Positions 1-9,998 of a stretch of DNA of 64,000 nucleotides are shown here, piece by piece. A program made the position numbers and the translations under genes. The notes under the pieces are model-generated. The model saw only the letters and a program-made list of their open reading frames with translations, made no database searches and was not told the DNA's origin. Each line of letters opens with the position of its first letter. The first letter of the stretch is position 1. The stretch covers positions 74,243 through 138,242 of the forward strand of contig MU130031.1 in assembly GCA_015039465.1 (NCBI GenBank), read 5' to 3'. Source of the DNA: Phlegmacium glaucopus. Its lineage: Eukaryota; Basidiomycota; Agaricomycetes; Agaricales; Cortinariaceae.

Positions 1-1230
1 GTGTATGAGTCTACTCAAGAACATCGAACAGATCTGAGTTTTTGGAGTATCTACTAGGGTAGTCCCAAGTAGACTCAAACCCTATGGAGGTCCGTTCGAC
101 GATCACGAGTAGACTCCGACTATCTTTAAAAACCTTCCCGTCCTTCGGTGTTCTATCGTAACAAACAAAACGAAAGGTTTTTACCGTTATACGATTGCCG
201 AACTCGACGAGAGTTCGGTAGTGTTTGCCGGGGCCGAGTGCTCGGTCTCGGCTTCAATGCCGAGTCCTGGGACTCGACTCGGCACCCACTCGGTTCGACT
301 CGGCAATATTTAGCAACAACAACAACATATATTTGAGGTTGGTCTCTCGTTACCTGATCAGAAATTCAGTTTTCGGAGGAACAACAAGCAAATCCCTTCC
401 ATATTGGAATCTGAACATAGTGTGTCTCCATCCCCCACTCTTATCTCTACTCTTCCTACTCCTACTTACTCCTTCTCAGAAGTCATTCTGATATCGTCAA
501 CTGTCATCCAACTGTCATTCCCTGACCTTTTTCGCTTGAATCTCCCTAATTCCTTCTCCTACTCCTTCTTATTCTCCTTCAGAAGTCGTTCTGATATCGT
601 TAACTGTCACCCCTATCTAACTGTCAATTTCCGTCTTTTTCGCTTGAACTCCTTCCTTAAGTGACCTTAAGTTGACTCTACTACTAACAACCCCCCATTC
701 TTACTTAACTTGACTTGATGGATAGGACCATGTTTTCTCGTCATAAATATGGGATTCCTACTCCGATACATTTTGTTATTTTTCTTTCTTCATGCATATG
801 GATTCCGTACTCCGATACATTTTGTTATTTTTCCTTGTTTCATGCACGACAGTTTCCTTCTTTCTATTTTTCTCCTGTCGACGCTCTTCTTTTCTTGTTA
901 CCTTTTCTTCTTCCTTGTTATTTTTTTAGACGTTTCACAGTTTCACGCTCTCTTTTCTTCTCTTCCGTCACATGTATCAGGTTATCGTTTTTATATAGCT
1001 AAGGTATCCGCACACCAGTACAGTTTTTACACTTTCCAGGACTCAGTTGTGAACTTTCCGCGTCGGAACAAGGGCTCTTTTGTGATGAACGGGTACTAGG
1101 GTACAGCACGTCGGAACTATTGTGAACTGTGTGACGCTCTTATTAGGAGACGACGACTAAGTAGACGTTAAGGACGAATCTTCATGTCTCTGCTGTTTGT
1201 TTTTGAAGAATGAGGTATTGGCTTATTCCT
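1..1230. other. Mirror-polarity segment A (complement-only homology)
   Basis: Read normally this T-rich stretch has no recognisable gene. Its plain complement, not its reverse complement, matches 27656-28486 from about 304 to 1180. Positions 691-787, complemented base by base, equal 28042-28138 at all 97 positions. The complement of about 5-40 also resembles a degenerate unit of the 1285-2555 satellite. The block is therefore written 3'->5' relative to its relatives. The right limit lies between about 1181 and 1280; the left limit is outside the window. ORFs at 148-1099 are artefacts of wrong polarity. Likely an assembly error. Confidence 0.88.
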
Positions 1231-1284
1231 TCAGTATTATTTCTGATTTTATTGACACCAAAATAGCTCCTTCACATTAAATGA

Positions 1285-2555
1285 GCCCGGACAAGCTACA
1301 AGAGCTCGTCTGGGCCCCTCTTCAACCTCTCTTCCATCCACCACATTCAAACTAGCCCAGACGAGCTACAAGCGCTCGTCTGGGCCCTCTTTGACCTCTC
1401 TTCTATCCACAATGTTCAAAGGTGCCCAGACGAGCTACAAGAGCTTGTCTGGGCCCCTCCTTGACCTCTCTTCCATCCACCACGTTTAAACGAGCCCAGA
1501 CAAGCTACAAGCGCTTGTCTGGGCCCCTCTTTGACCTTTCTTCTATCCACCACCTTCAAATGAGCCCAGACAAGCTACAAGAGCTCATCTGGGCCCTCTT
1601 CCACCTCTCTTCCATTGACAACATTCAAACGTGCCCAGACGAGCTACAAGTGCTCGTCTGGGCCCCTCTTCAACCTCTCTTCTATCCACCATGTTCAAAC
1701 TAGCCCAGACAAGCTACAAGAGCTTGTCTGGGCCCTCTTCCACCTCTCTACCATCTGCAACGTTCCAATGTGCCCAGACGAGCTACAAGTGCTCGTCTGG
1801 GCCCCTCTTTGACCTCTCTTCCATCCGCCATGTTCAAACGTGCCCAGACGAGCTACAAGCGCTCGTCTGGGCCCCTTCTTGACCTCTTTTCCATCCACCA
1901 CATTCAAACAAGCCCAGACAAGCTACAAGCACTCATCTGGGCCCCTCCTTGACCTCTCTTCCATCCACCACATTCAAATGAGCCCAGACGAGCTACAAGA
2001 GCTTGTCTGGGCCCCTCCTTGACCTCTCTTCCATCCACCACATTCAAACGGGCCCAGACAAGCTACAAGCACTTGTCTGGGCCCCTCTTTGACCTCTCTT
2101 CCATCCACCACCTTCAAACGTGCCCAGACAATTGTCTGGGCCCCTCTTTGACCTCTCTTCCATCCACCACCTTCAAATGTGCCCAGATGAGCTACAAAAG
2201 CTCGTCTGAGCCCCTCTTTGACCTCTCTTCCATCCACCACATTCAAAGGGGCCCAGACGAGCTACAAGCGCTCGTCTGTGCCCTCTTTGACCTCTCTTTT
2301 ATCCACGACATTCAAACAAGCCCAGCTGAGCTACAAGTGCTCGTCTGGGCCCTCTTCAACCTCTCTTTTATTCACCATGTTCATACAACCCCAGACAAGT
2401 TTCAAGTGCTCATCTGGGCTCCTCCTCAACCTCTCTTTCACCCACCATGTTTAAACAGGACCAGACAACCTCCAACTACTCCTCTGGCCCCCTTCTCAAC
2501 TTCTCCTTCACCCACCACATTCAAACAAGCTCATATGAGCTGCAACTTGTGTTTA
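1285..2555. repeat. Hairpin satellite, ~70-bp unit, ~18 copies
   Basis: Units begin at 1285, 1355, 1424, 1494, 1564, 1633, 1703, 1772, 1842, 1912, 1982, 2052, 2122, 2181, 2251, 2320, 2389 and about 2459, so the period is 69-70 bp, with one short unit. Each unit opens with an inverted repeat of about 12 bp: CCCAGACGAGCT, a 5-nt loop (ACAAG), then AGCTCGTCTGGG. A pyrimidine-rich linker (cctctcttccatccaccac) follows. Substitutions inside the arms are often matched on the other arm (cgag/ctcg against caag/cttg), although mixed units also occur. The unit at 2122 has lost most of its loop. Copies decay towards 2555. Confidence 0.93.
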
Positions 2556-2625
2556 CATCCTAGAGACATACTTAATATTGCCATATCTTACTATTGTCCT
2601 ATTGTACATTGTTATTACATATTCA

Positions 2626-3496
2626 TCAGATATATATATCTTCATCTTCTTCCACATTTTCACTGTTTTCCTCCAACTCAGTAACAAGCTGCTCTTCCAG
2701 TGCCCCCATGCTAGTCTTCAAGTCATCCAATGCATCTATCAAATCATCTGAGTCATACTCAGGTTCCTCTAGGCTACGCCCATAAGCCTCTGGATCACCT
2801 AGAGGGGCTGTCCTTGCCACCAACTCAAATTCCTTCAGTTCTTCACTCCAAGACATGCCTTCTGTGAATTTCAACAGTCTACCTTTTCGAATGGAAAACT
2901 TCAAGATCTGCAATGCTTCCATCAGTTGACCTGAAATACAACTTCTTCGAGGTGCCATAGTCTGCTTTCCAGATGAGAAGACCCGTTCACAGGGGACACT
3001 TGAGGCTTGAATGGGTATGATATCTACTGCAAGATTGAAAATGCGAGGATATTGATGTTGATGTTCCTACAATACATATTAGCAAAAAATCAAGCACAAG
3101 TCATGAAACTCAGAACAACCTGCCAAAAATCCAGAATACCTGTTCCTTCATTTGGATTACTGAGATATTGATCCACCTCCATTTCCAGAGACATAGTCTG
3201 CTTTCCTGAGGTTCATTGTCGTTTTAACCTTAGAATGCCTGCTGCTGTTGGCTGAGATGGGTTTGATGGTGCAGGTCAATTCTGGACAGTGGATGATTTA
3301 TCTTCAGAACAAGAATCACAAATCTTGTTATAATAAATATTAGAATCATATAATCTACAAATAAAATAGACATACTGCTTTCAAAAATATTCTTTTTGAT
3401 GTTTCAAATTTTCTATCATCAAATTCATCATCACGGTAAAACCTGAGCTTGTTTCCTGGATCAATTGCTATATTTATGCTAATTCAATAATAATTC

Positions 3497-3530
<34 letters not shown>

Positions 3531-3704
3531 TAAATCTCACCCATAGCTAGAATATGTGCATCATTAAGTCTATCCACATAGTCCTCCAGCTTGAATAGAC
3601 CTGGTTGAATAATATTCTCCCATTCTGGCTTATCTTCTACAAGTTGAGTCCAAAGATTGATGAATGATTGAAATGCTGGAATGGAGTAACATAGGGTAGG
3701 TGTG

Positions 3705-3708
<4 letters not shown>
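2626..3708 (-). pseudogene. hAT transposase, C-terminal part
   Basis: The last exon (3066 down to 2626) begins EHQHQYPRIFNLAVDIIPIQ and continues ASSVPCERVFSSGKQTMAPRR, the hAT C-terminal dimerisation region, followed by an acidic tail. It is spliced through a 53-nt intron (3067-3119) to an exon ending YLSNPNEGTGILDFWQ. Further upstream, separate exons read AIDPGNKLRFYRDDEFDD (about 3397-3475) and TPTLCYSIPAFQSFINLW with LEDYVDRLNDAHILAM (about 3540-3708). The order fits the hAT family. The reading frame runs into a poly(A) tract at 3709, and roughly 50 residues normally between the catalytic core and TPTLCYSIPAF are missing. The N-terminal half lies in the mirror-polarity block to the right. 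Confidence 0.85.

Positions 3709-3742
<34 letters not shown>
3709..3742. repeat. 34-nt poly(A) run at the mirror-block junction
   Basis: An uninterrupted A run from 3709 to 3742 separates normally oriented hAT coding sequence on its left from mirror-polarity sequence on its right. It interrupts the hAT reading frame where an exon is expected. It may be a real homopolymer that broke the assembly, or filler at a contig join. Confidence 0.7.
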
Positions 3743-3745
<3 letters not shown>

Positions 3746-4359
3746 ACAATGTGTGAATAGGTTCCTGTGGAGTCCTGTTGGATCCTGTCGTATCTATTTC
3801 AAAACTCACAGTGGGTAAAAGAGTCCTGTGGAAATCACATAGGACCACGTAACTGGTAGACCTAATTTAGTGTAGTCCTCCGGGACCCTCAGGGAATCTT
3901 AAATACTTAAAACGATCTTTTAGAAATTGGTGGCGCAGGTCCTTTCATAAAACGTCAAAAGAGTTATTCCTCTCGACGATAATTATATTAAATTTGTATA
4001 AGTCCCAGGATTTTGTTAAGAGATGGTAGAAATTTTTTAAAGGAAAAAACCTTAAATACATTAGATGGGACTGGGTCGTGGTATACGAACTTTAGTACGA
4101 ATAGACACTAGTACACTGGTTACCAGACACGCGGTAGGTTTTCTATATATTTGTTGGGTGTTAAAACAAAAGAATAAAGGATGAAGGGGGTCATAATATG
4201 ATCATATAAATACATAGTGATAAAATGAAGTAATATAATAATGATCATATATACTACAAATCTTATTAACTTATATTAAAATAATAATAATAATAATAAG
4301 ACAACACACTCTGGTGAGTTTATAGACCAAATATATACAAAAGATCGTAGTCTAGGTTT

Positions 4360-4600
4360 CCCTGATTCCGACGGAGTCCTACGAGAGTCCAACGGAGTCC
4401 TACGAGAGTCCAACGGAGTCCAACGGAGTCCTGCGAGAGTCCAACGGAGTCCTGCGAGAGTCCAACGGAGTCCAACGGGGTCCTGTCGGATTCTGAAAAG
4501 TATGTATCCATTGAACGTGGGGTCCCGCTGGAGAACTGGACTCACGGGACTCGACGGACCCCGTGGGGTCCTGTAAAGTCCTGTCGGATCCCGTCTTCAG
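4360..4600. repeat. Short tandem motif inside mirror block B
   Basis: As printed, AGTCCAACGGAGTCCTACG-type units of about 20-25 bp repeat some six to eight times and then become irregular near 4560-4600. In the corrected polarity the motif is caggatgctctcaggttgcc-like. It probably belongs to the subterminal repeat region of the hAT element. No gene is visible between 3743 and 4360 in either polarity; that part is AT-rich. Confidence 0.6.
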
Positions 4601-4639
4601 TAAAAAGGACTACAACTGGAGAGAGAGTAGGTGACTCAA

Positions 4640-5640
4640 TTTTACTCGGGTCTGTTCGAAGTTCACGAGCAGACCCGAGGAGAAACTGGAGAGAAAGTGA
4701 TTTTTGTAACGTACCCCGGGTCTGTTCGATGTTGACGAGTAGACCCGGGGAGGAACTGGAGAGAAGGTGGTTGATGTAAGTTTGTTCCGGGTCTGCTCGA
4801 CGTTCGCGAGCAGACCCGGGGAGGTGGAGAGAAAGTGGGTGGTGTAAGTTTGCTCGGGTCTGTTCGAAGTTCGCGAGCAGACCCGGGGAGAAGTTGGAGA
4901 GAAAATGGGTGGTGTAACGTGTCCCGGGTCTGTTCGATGTTGACGAGCAGACCCGGGGAGGAGTTGGAGAGAAAATGGGTGGTGTAACGTGTCCCGGGTC
5001 TGCTCGATGTTGACGAGCAGACCCGGGGAGGAGTTGGAGAGAAGGTGGTTGATGTAAGTTTGTTCGGGTCTGCTCGACGTTCGCGAGCAGACCCGGAAAA
5101 AAACTGGAGAGAAAGTGGGTGGTGTAAGTTTACTCGGGTCTACTCGAAGTTCACGAGCAGACCCGGGGAGAAACTGGAGAGAAAGTGGGTGGTGCAAGTT
5201 TGTTCGGGTCTGCTCTAAGTTCACGAGCAGACCCGGGGAGAAACTGGAGAGAAAGTGGGTGGTGCAAGTTTGCTCGGGTCTGCTCGAAGTTCGCGAGCAG
5301 ACCCGGGGAGGAGCTAGAGAGAAGTGGTTGATGTGAATTTGTGCGGGTCTGCTCGAAGTTCGCAAGCAGACCCGGGGAGAAGTTGGAGGGAAAGTGGATG
5401 GTGCAAATTTGCCCGGGTCTACTCGAAGTTCGCGAGCAGATCCGGGGAGGAGGTGGAGATAAGTGGGTGGTACAAGTATACTCGGGTCTGTTCGAAATTC
5501 ACGAGCAGACCCGGAGAGGAGGTGGAGATAAAGTGGGTGACGTAGAGCAGACCCGGGGAGGTGGAAAGGAAGTGGTGGTGTAAGTTCACTCGGGTCTGCT
5601 CGATGTTCGCGAGCAGACCCGGGAAGGAGTTGGAGAGAGA
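4640..5640. repeat. Second hairpin satellite array, mirror polarity, ~15 copies
   Basis: As printed, each unit of about 70 bp has CGGGTCTGCTCG, a 5-nt loop (AAGTT or ATGTT) and CGAGCAGACCCG, followed by a ggagaaactggagagaaag linker. Complemented without reversal this becomes gcccagacgagc, loop ttcaa, gctcgtctgggc and cctctctttcacccacc, which is the satellite of 1285-2555. The two arrays look like unrelated families only because one is written 3'->5'. Hairpins are centred near 4660, 4732, 4800 and so on to about 5600. Confidence 0.9.
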
Positions 5641-6119
5641 GTGGGGGGGGAAAGTATACATGAAACACAAAAGAAATAGGGTCTCGCGAACAACGAAGAA
5701 AGGTACCAAGAGTCCGTCATAAAAATATAAATATATCTACATAAATATGAAAACATAGTAATCATCACAATATTTAGTAAAATATAAATCAGGACCCAAG
5801 AGCCTCGACAAGTGTACAGTATGGCCGAGGAAAAGACAGTGAATTCCCTACTATAGACACCGTAGCAGAAAGGAAGGGAGGGGAGTAGTAAGTAAGAAAA
5901 GATAGAGTAACTTGTGAAAAGAGGTTACGGGGGTTTCTTTTTATGTGTTTTCTCTTTCCTTTGACAACAACTCGACGGAGTACCACGGGAAGTCTGTTGG
6001 AAACGAGAACTATCATTCATAGTAGACAAGTTAAATTAAAAAATAGACAGATTAAACGATATCTAGGTGGACCATATATCAAAATTTAACAGTTAAGTAC
6101 ATATAAATCTTAAAGGGAG

Positions 6120-8390
6120 AGTCTAGGACGAGGATGAGCAGTTGATTAAGGAGTTTTCCGACGTGGACGTGACCTCTAATCATACAATTGGAATTTAAAT
6201 GTGTTATTTAAAGTTTAATTAAAGTGATAAATTGATATCTATTTTTGTTGGGAGGATTATGGTAACGGTGACCCGAATTAGGGAGTCCGGTTCCATATAG
6301 TAATATTTAAACAGGAATTATTAATTTTAAATAAATTTGTTAAAATAGAAATCGATGTGAGTTAGGAGTTGTAGTTAGGAGACCATATATGGTTAGTTAT
6401 ATATATACATAAAGGAAGAATTTTAAAGAGATCGAGAACTTTCGGCATAAGCGTTTGGGAGTTTCGCTGTTGTTCCTTATCTAGGAGAAGAAGGATATTG
6501 TGGACGGTCTGGGTTCCGAAGATGATCCTGTTAGGGTCAAGGACAAGGGGGTTGTAGAAAACGAAGGGCAGTCTAAGTTCAAAGAGTCTTGGTTCATCGT
6601 CGATGACAAAACAAATGTGGAGTACGATCCGTTGTAGTAGTATGTCCAGGTCAAGGTCGGATAGTAGGTGGTTGTTGAGGGTGAGGTGATCCCCGAGGAT
6701 TTGGACAATGTAGGAATAGTAGTTTGTCGTCAGGTAGTCTAAGTCTTCAACTTCTACTTCACTCTTAACCTAACCTCTCCGACCTGAATTTTAGGGTTAG
6801 TCCAAGGGTTAGTCCAAGGGTTAGTGGGGCACGTCCCGGAGTATCGTTCGTCGCATTCCAATGTAGTTCTGGATCTCCACCCCGGTTCCTACAGACCTAG
6901 AAAAAACTCTTTAGAAGACTAGCGGTGTGGACAAACAATACGTTCATACAGTTTATAGAAAGAGTATCGATACATATATAAACTAAACCAAACATCTGTT
7001 CGAGTACGATGGCTAGGGTCGGTAGTACAAAGTCTGAAATCACAGTGGTGATCATACAGTCCAAATACCTTCGTGGAGAAATGTCTAGTATAACGTCTTA
7101 CCTAGTGAAGTACACTACTAGAGTTATAAGGGTAGTGACGACGACGACGTCGTCTTCGATAGGCGTTCAAGACCTTTCTTGGTCTTTGATGTGGAGACCT
7201 CAGACTTGTGGGAGTTATAAGTTTTCTCCGAAAATAACTACGCTATCAACTGAAACACCAACCCCTACTGGACCACACAACATTTAAAATAAGGTACTAA
7301 TTCTATATTATTAGTCCTATGTCAGTGAATTATATTAACTTAGGGGTGTCAACTTCTTCTAGAAAAACGAGGAGGTAGTTCTCGAATTCCTCAGACTGTA
7401 AGGTCCGGCGTGTTGTTATACGTTTTTTTAACTCTTCCGTATGGTCCTAATAAATTTCGTCGAACTCCTTCTTTACCGTCAGACATTTAAATAAATAAAA
7501 TTACCATTTTTATGACTGATCCAACATCTTTAGTCACCCCTTTTATAGAAAGTGGTGACTACGTACCAGACTAGGTTTAGTTTGAAGGAAATACCGACAC
7601 TGTCGAGTAACCTAGGTCCGGTAATTACTTTTCTGTAGATGTCCTAACTTCTTCTTCGAAGCAGAATCCCGTCTAGACTAACCTAAAGTGTTCAATGGTC
7701 CTGCTGTATGACCACTTGTGGAACGAGTAACAAAAAACAAGTAGTGTCTAGCGTAATTTCAGTGTAGTTTTCATTCACTCGAACAAAAATAAGTGTAGAT
7801 TATATAGATGTAATTGATTATCTAACCTACCTAATGTACGTTGTTACGGAGGTTATTGGTCTGTTACTACCTCAGAAACGTTATAGAAGAGACTTTCGCG
7901 TTTTAGTTTAAATCAACAGAACTCGTTTCTTATGTCAATCTTTTAACCTAAACAAATGTTATAAATAAAAATTAAATAGACAAATCCACGAAAGGAGTGT
8001 ATCAGTTAGAACGAACGTTTCGACAGTATTAACGGTAGTGAAGGGAGTTTATGTAACTACTATGACACCTTCCGATACTTCTAATACTCGGACCACACAT
8101 AAGGTCTCTGACATAACGATAACAAGCCAGTGACCAATTAAGTCGAGAAAAAAACTATAACAAACCAGTGACCAATTAAGTCATTCACGGTAAATACTAA
8201 TTTAAATTAATTATAATTTTTTTTATATCTAAACATTGTCGTTAGAGTTTTTTGTTGCTAAGAGTCTTATACAAGTTCTTATAAACCCCGTCCTAATAGT
8301 TGATGAAGCACTACATGGGTGGTCCACCAGGAGTTGGGATAACTACTAATCGTCTCGAGAGTTCAACTTTCTCCATTTAAGGTGTGTATG
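6120..8390. pseudogene. hAT transposase, N-terminal and central part (in mirror polarity)
   Basis: Read the plain complement left to right. Exon pieces give DPAPTRQLIPQKAAPALEI (near 6125) and a Pro/Ser-rich leader (6440-6790). A BED zinc finger follows: AKDVWIFFEKSS with CLLC, an intron, then SMSGLWKHLFTDH (6850-7100). Next come KESDIPGRTTICKKIEKAY (near 7400), the first catalytic block KISFTTDAWSDPNQTSFMAV (7540-7600), LRADLIGFHKLPGRHTGEHL (near 7690), NNASNN (near 7840), RCFPHIVNLACKAV (near 8000) and DVPTRWSSTLLMISRALKL (8310-8380), ending at a GTAAAT donor. Introns of about 55-80 nt have GT-AG ends in this polarity only. At least one in-frame stop (near 7890) suggests decay. It should join the 2626-3708 tail. 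Confidence 0.87.
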
Positions 8391-8415
8391 GAATATATAA
8401 GAATGAATTTTTACC

Positions 8416-8520
8416 TGTGCTGCTCTAGGATGTCCTGGGGTGTCCTGGGGTGTCCTGGGATGTCCTGAGTAGTGATGTGATACTAACAAATTACCCAAGG
8501 CTACCTAGGGCCAAAATCAT
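8416..8520. repeat. TGTCCTGGGG short repeat
   Basis: Four to five copies of tgtcctgggg/tgtcctggga lie at 8428-8478. Their reverse complement matches motifs at the other side of the restored mirror block, so they are probably hAT subterminal repeats. They mark the approximate right edge of block B. Confidence 0.55.
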
Positions 8521-8528
8521 TTTTCCTG

Positions 8529-8650
8529 ATGAAGGAGGAGCCCAGACGAGTGCTTGAAGCTCATCTGGGCTCATTTGAACATGGTGGGAGAAAGAGAGGT
8601 CAAAGCAGCGCCCAGACAAGCGCAGGCAACAGAATTTGCCCAACATGGCT
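8529..8650 (-). repeat. Isolated relic of the hairpin satellite
   Basis: GCCCAGACGAGTGCTTGAAG and the following atctgggctcatttgaacatggt form 1.5 units of the 1285-2555 satellite in true reverse complement. This shows that sequence right of 8.5 kb is in normal polarity relative to that array. Confidence 0.8.
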
Positions 8651-9998
8651 ATGGCCAAAATGGCTCAAGCGGCTCGGAGTGGCCCAATTTAGGAAGCAGA
8701 GCTCCTTTAAGCCATAAGCAGAAAACCTGACTCCGCTCGCCCCTGGCAACAGCTTGGCTGGACAGCTTTTGGCTCTGAGCTGAGTTGGTGGCAACACTAA
8801 TTCCCAGTCCTTGCCTGAAAAGACCAGGAATGGCAGGAATATTCCTCAGGAATCCACCAGGACTCTGCCAGGAATCCTAGGTATTAGAATTAATATTATT
8901 CATTACTATAAGGTTGCAATGTCTTGTTGCCATCACAATTTTGCATTTTGTTCAGCTCACCAGGTGGTCATGTGACCACATGTGTACTAGCAGCTCATCT
9001 TCTGGTTCATCTCACACCATCACTCTTACATAACACAACAAACAACTACTATAACAACAAAGATAGACAATGGACCAAACAATAACAACAACAAATAACA
9101 AACAGCAGATAACAAATAACAAATAACAAATAACAAATAACAAATAACAAATAACAAATAAAATAAAATAAAATAAAATAAAATAAAATAAAATAAAATA
9201 AAATAAAATAAAATAAAATAAAATACAAATGACAATGACAATGACAATGACAATGAAAAAGTGACAAATAATAACAAACAATGATGAGAGCTCCCTGGGG
9301 GTTTTTTATTTGTTTTAATTTTTCTTAATTTCACTTTAGCATTACCACCATGTCACTTTGACCTTCCTTTGAACAGATAGTAGACAAACAATGACAAACA
9401 ATAAACAACAATAATATCAAATAACAATGATGGACAATGGATGTCAGACAATAAACAATACACCATAGATGACAAACAAATAATAAATAACAATAAACAA
9501 TACACAATGGACAAATGACAAATGACAAACAATGATAATGATAGCAACCTCACTGAGGTATTTTTATCACTAGATTACACAACATTTTCAAACTCAGCTC
9601 AAAAAACCCATCAGAACAATATATAACATCACTGTATTTCCTAAATGGGAATGAGGTAGGACCAAACTAGGAATGGTGTAGCAATGGCCAGGACAATGGT
9701 GAGAATGACCAGGACAATGCCAGGACTCCTAGGACTATACCAGGAATAGCAGGACTATACCAGGAATCCTAGTGGAGTCTGTCAGGACTTGGTGGTGGAG
9801 TAGTCCAATTGGACAGCTGACCTGGTTTTGTATGGTGGTTGCGAGGTAGAAGAGGTGATTTGTCACCTGTGCGTGCCCCTTTTGGGTTTGCCGGCGCTGA
9901 GTCTGTAATCTACTTGATATCTGTTCTAGTTTCTAATCCAATATCTAATCCGTTGTCCTGAGATGCCCACTTGCACTGCCACGTGTGCCCACCCATCA
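8651..9998. other. Non-coding stretch with AGGAATCC-type motifs
   Basis: No gene is visible. AGGAATCC/CCAGGAAT motifs cluster at 8815-8885 and again as CCAGGACTCCTAGG and CCAGGAATCC at 9700-9800, resembling the subterminal motif of the element at 27059-30395. A degraded element of that kind may span them, but I could not find matched ends. The Gypsy 3' LTR would be expected here and was not recognised. Confidence 0.45.
9106..9545. repeat. Microsatellites
   Basis: About eight copies of AAATAAC (9110-9165) run into about 13 copies of AAAAT/TAAAA (9158-9225), then CAATGA hexamers (9230-9260). Looser ACAATGACAA/ACAATAAACA repeats run at 9385-9540. The ORFs over them (ILFYFILF-type) are simple-repeat artefacts. 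Confidence 0.9.

Larger units (their letters stand above)
3743..8415. other. Mirror-polarity segment B (reads correctly only as plain complement)
   Basis: Three independent signals show that this block is reversed without being complemented. First, the complement of about 6120-8390 encodes the N-terminal and central parts of a hAT transposase with consistent GT-AG introns. Secondly, the complement of the 4640-5640 array equals the unit of the 1285-2555 satellite. Thirdly, turning the block back about its ends puts the hAT exons in one order with the tail at 2626-3708, and puts AGGACACCCC-like repeats on both sides of the restored join (complement of 3760-3800 next to the reverse complement of 8420-8480). 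The left edge is probably 3742/3743. The right edge is near 8400-8420. Normal ORFs here should be ignored. Confidence 0.92.

Noticed and set aside
148..1099. Several plus-strand ORFs (MFYRNKQNERFL, Phe/Ser-rich frames)
   Set aside because: They lie in mirror-polarity block A, so the printed strand is not a real reading strand.
1285..2555. CRISPR-like array (palindromic repeat every 70 bp)
   Set aside because: The intervening linkers are conserved, not unique, and the genome is fungal; it is a satellite.
4640..5640. A second, unrelated hairpin satellite family
   Set aside because: Its plain complement equals the first satellite, so it is the same family in mirror polarity.
4610..5668. 352-residue minus-strand ORF with PGSAREHRADPS repeats
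   Set aside because: It is read-through of the hairpin satellite in wrong polarity; it has no coding features beyond the repeat period.
6785..6835. TTAGGGTTAG-like telomere repeat
   Set aside because: In the corrected polarity it encodes the SQSGSQSGSQS stretch of the hAT leader; the resemblance is accidental.
7009..7287. Plus-strand ORF MARVGSTKSEITVV
   Set aside because: Same block whose plain complement encodes the hAT BED finger; the printed frame is meaningless.
9012..9334. ORFs ILFYFILFYFIL and FVICYLLFVICY
   Set aside because: Translations of TAAAA and AAATAAC microsatellites.
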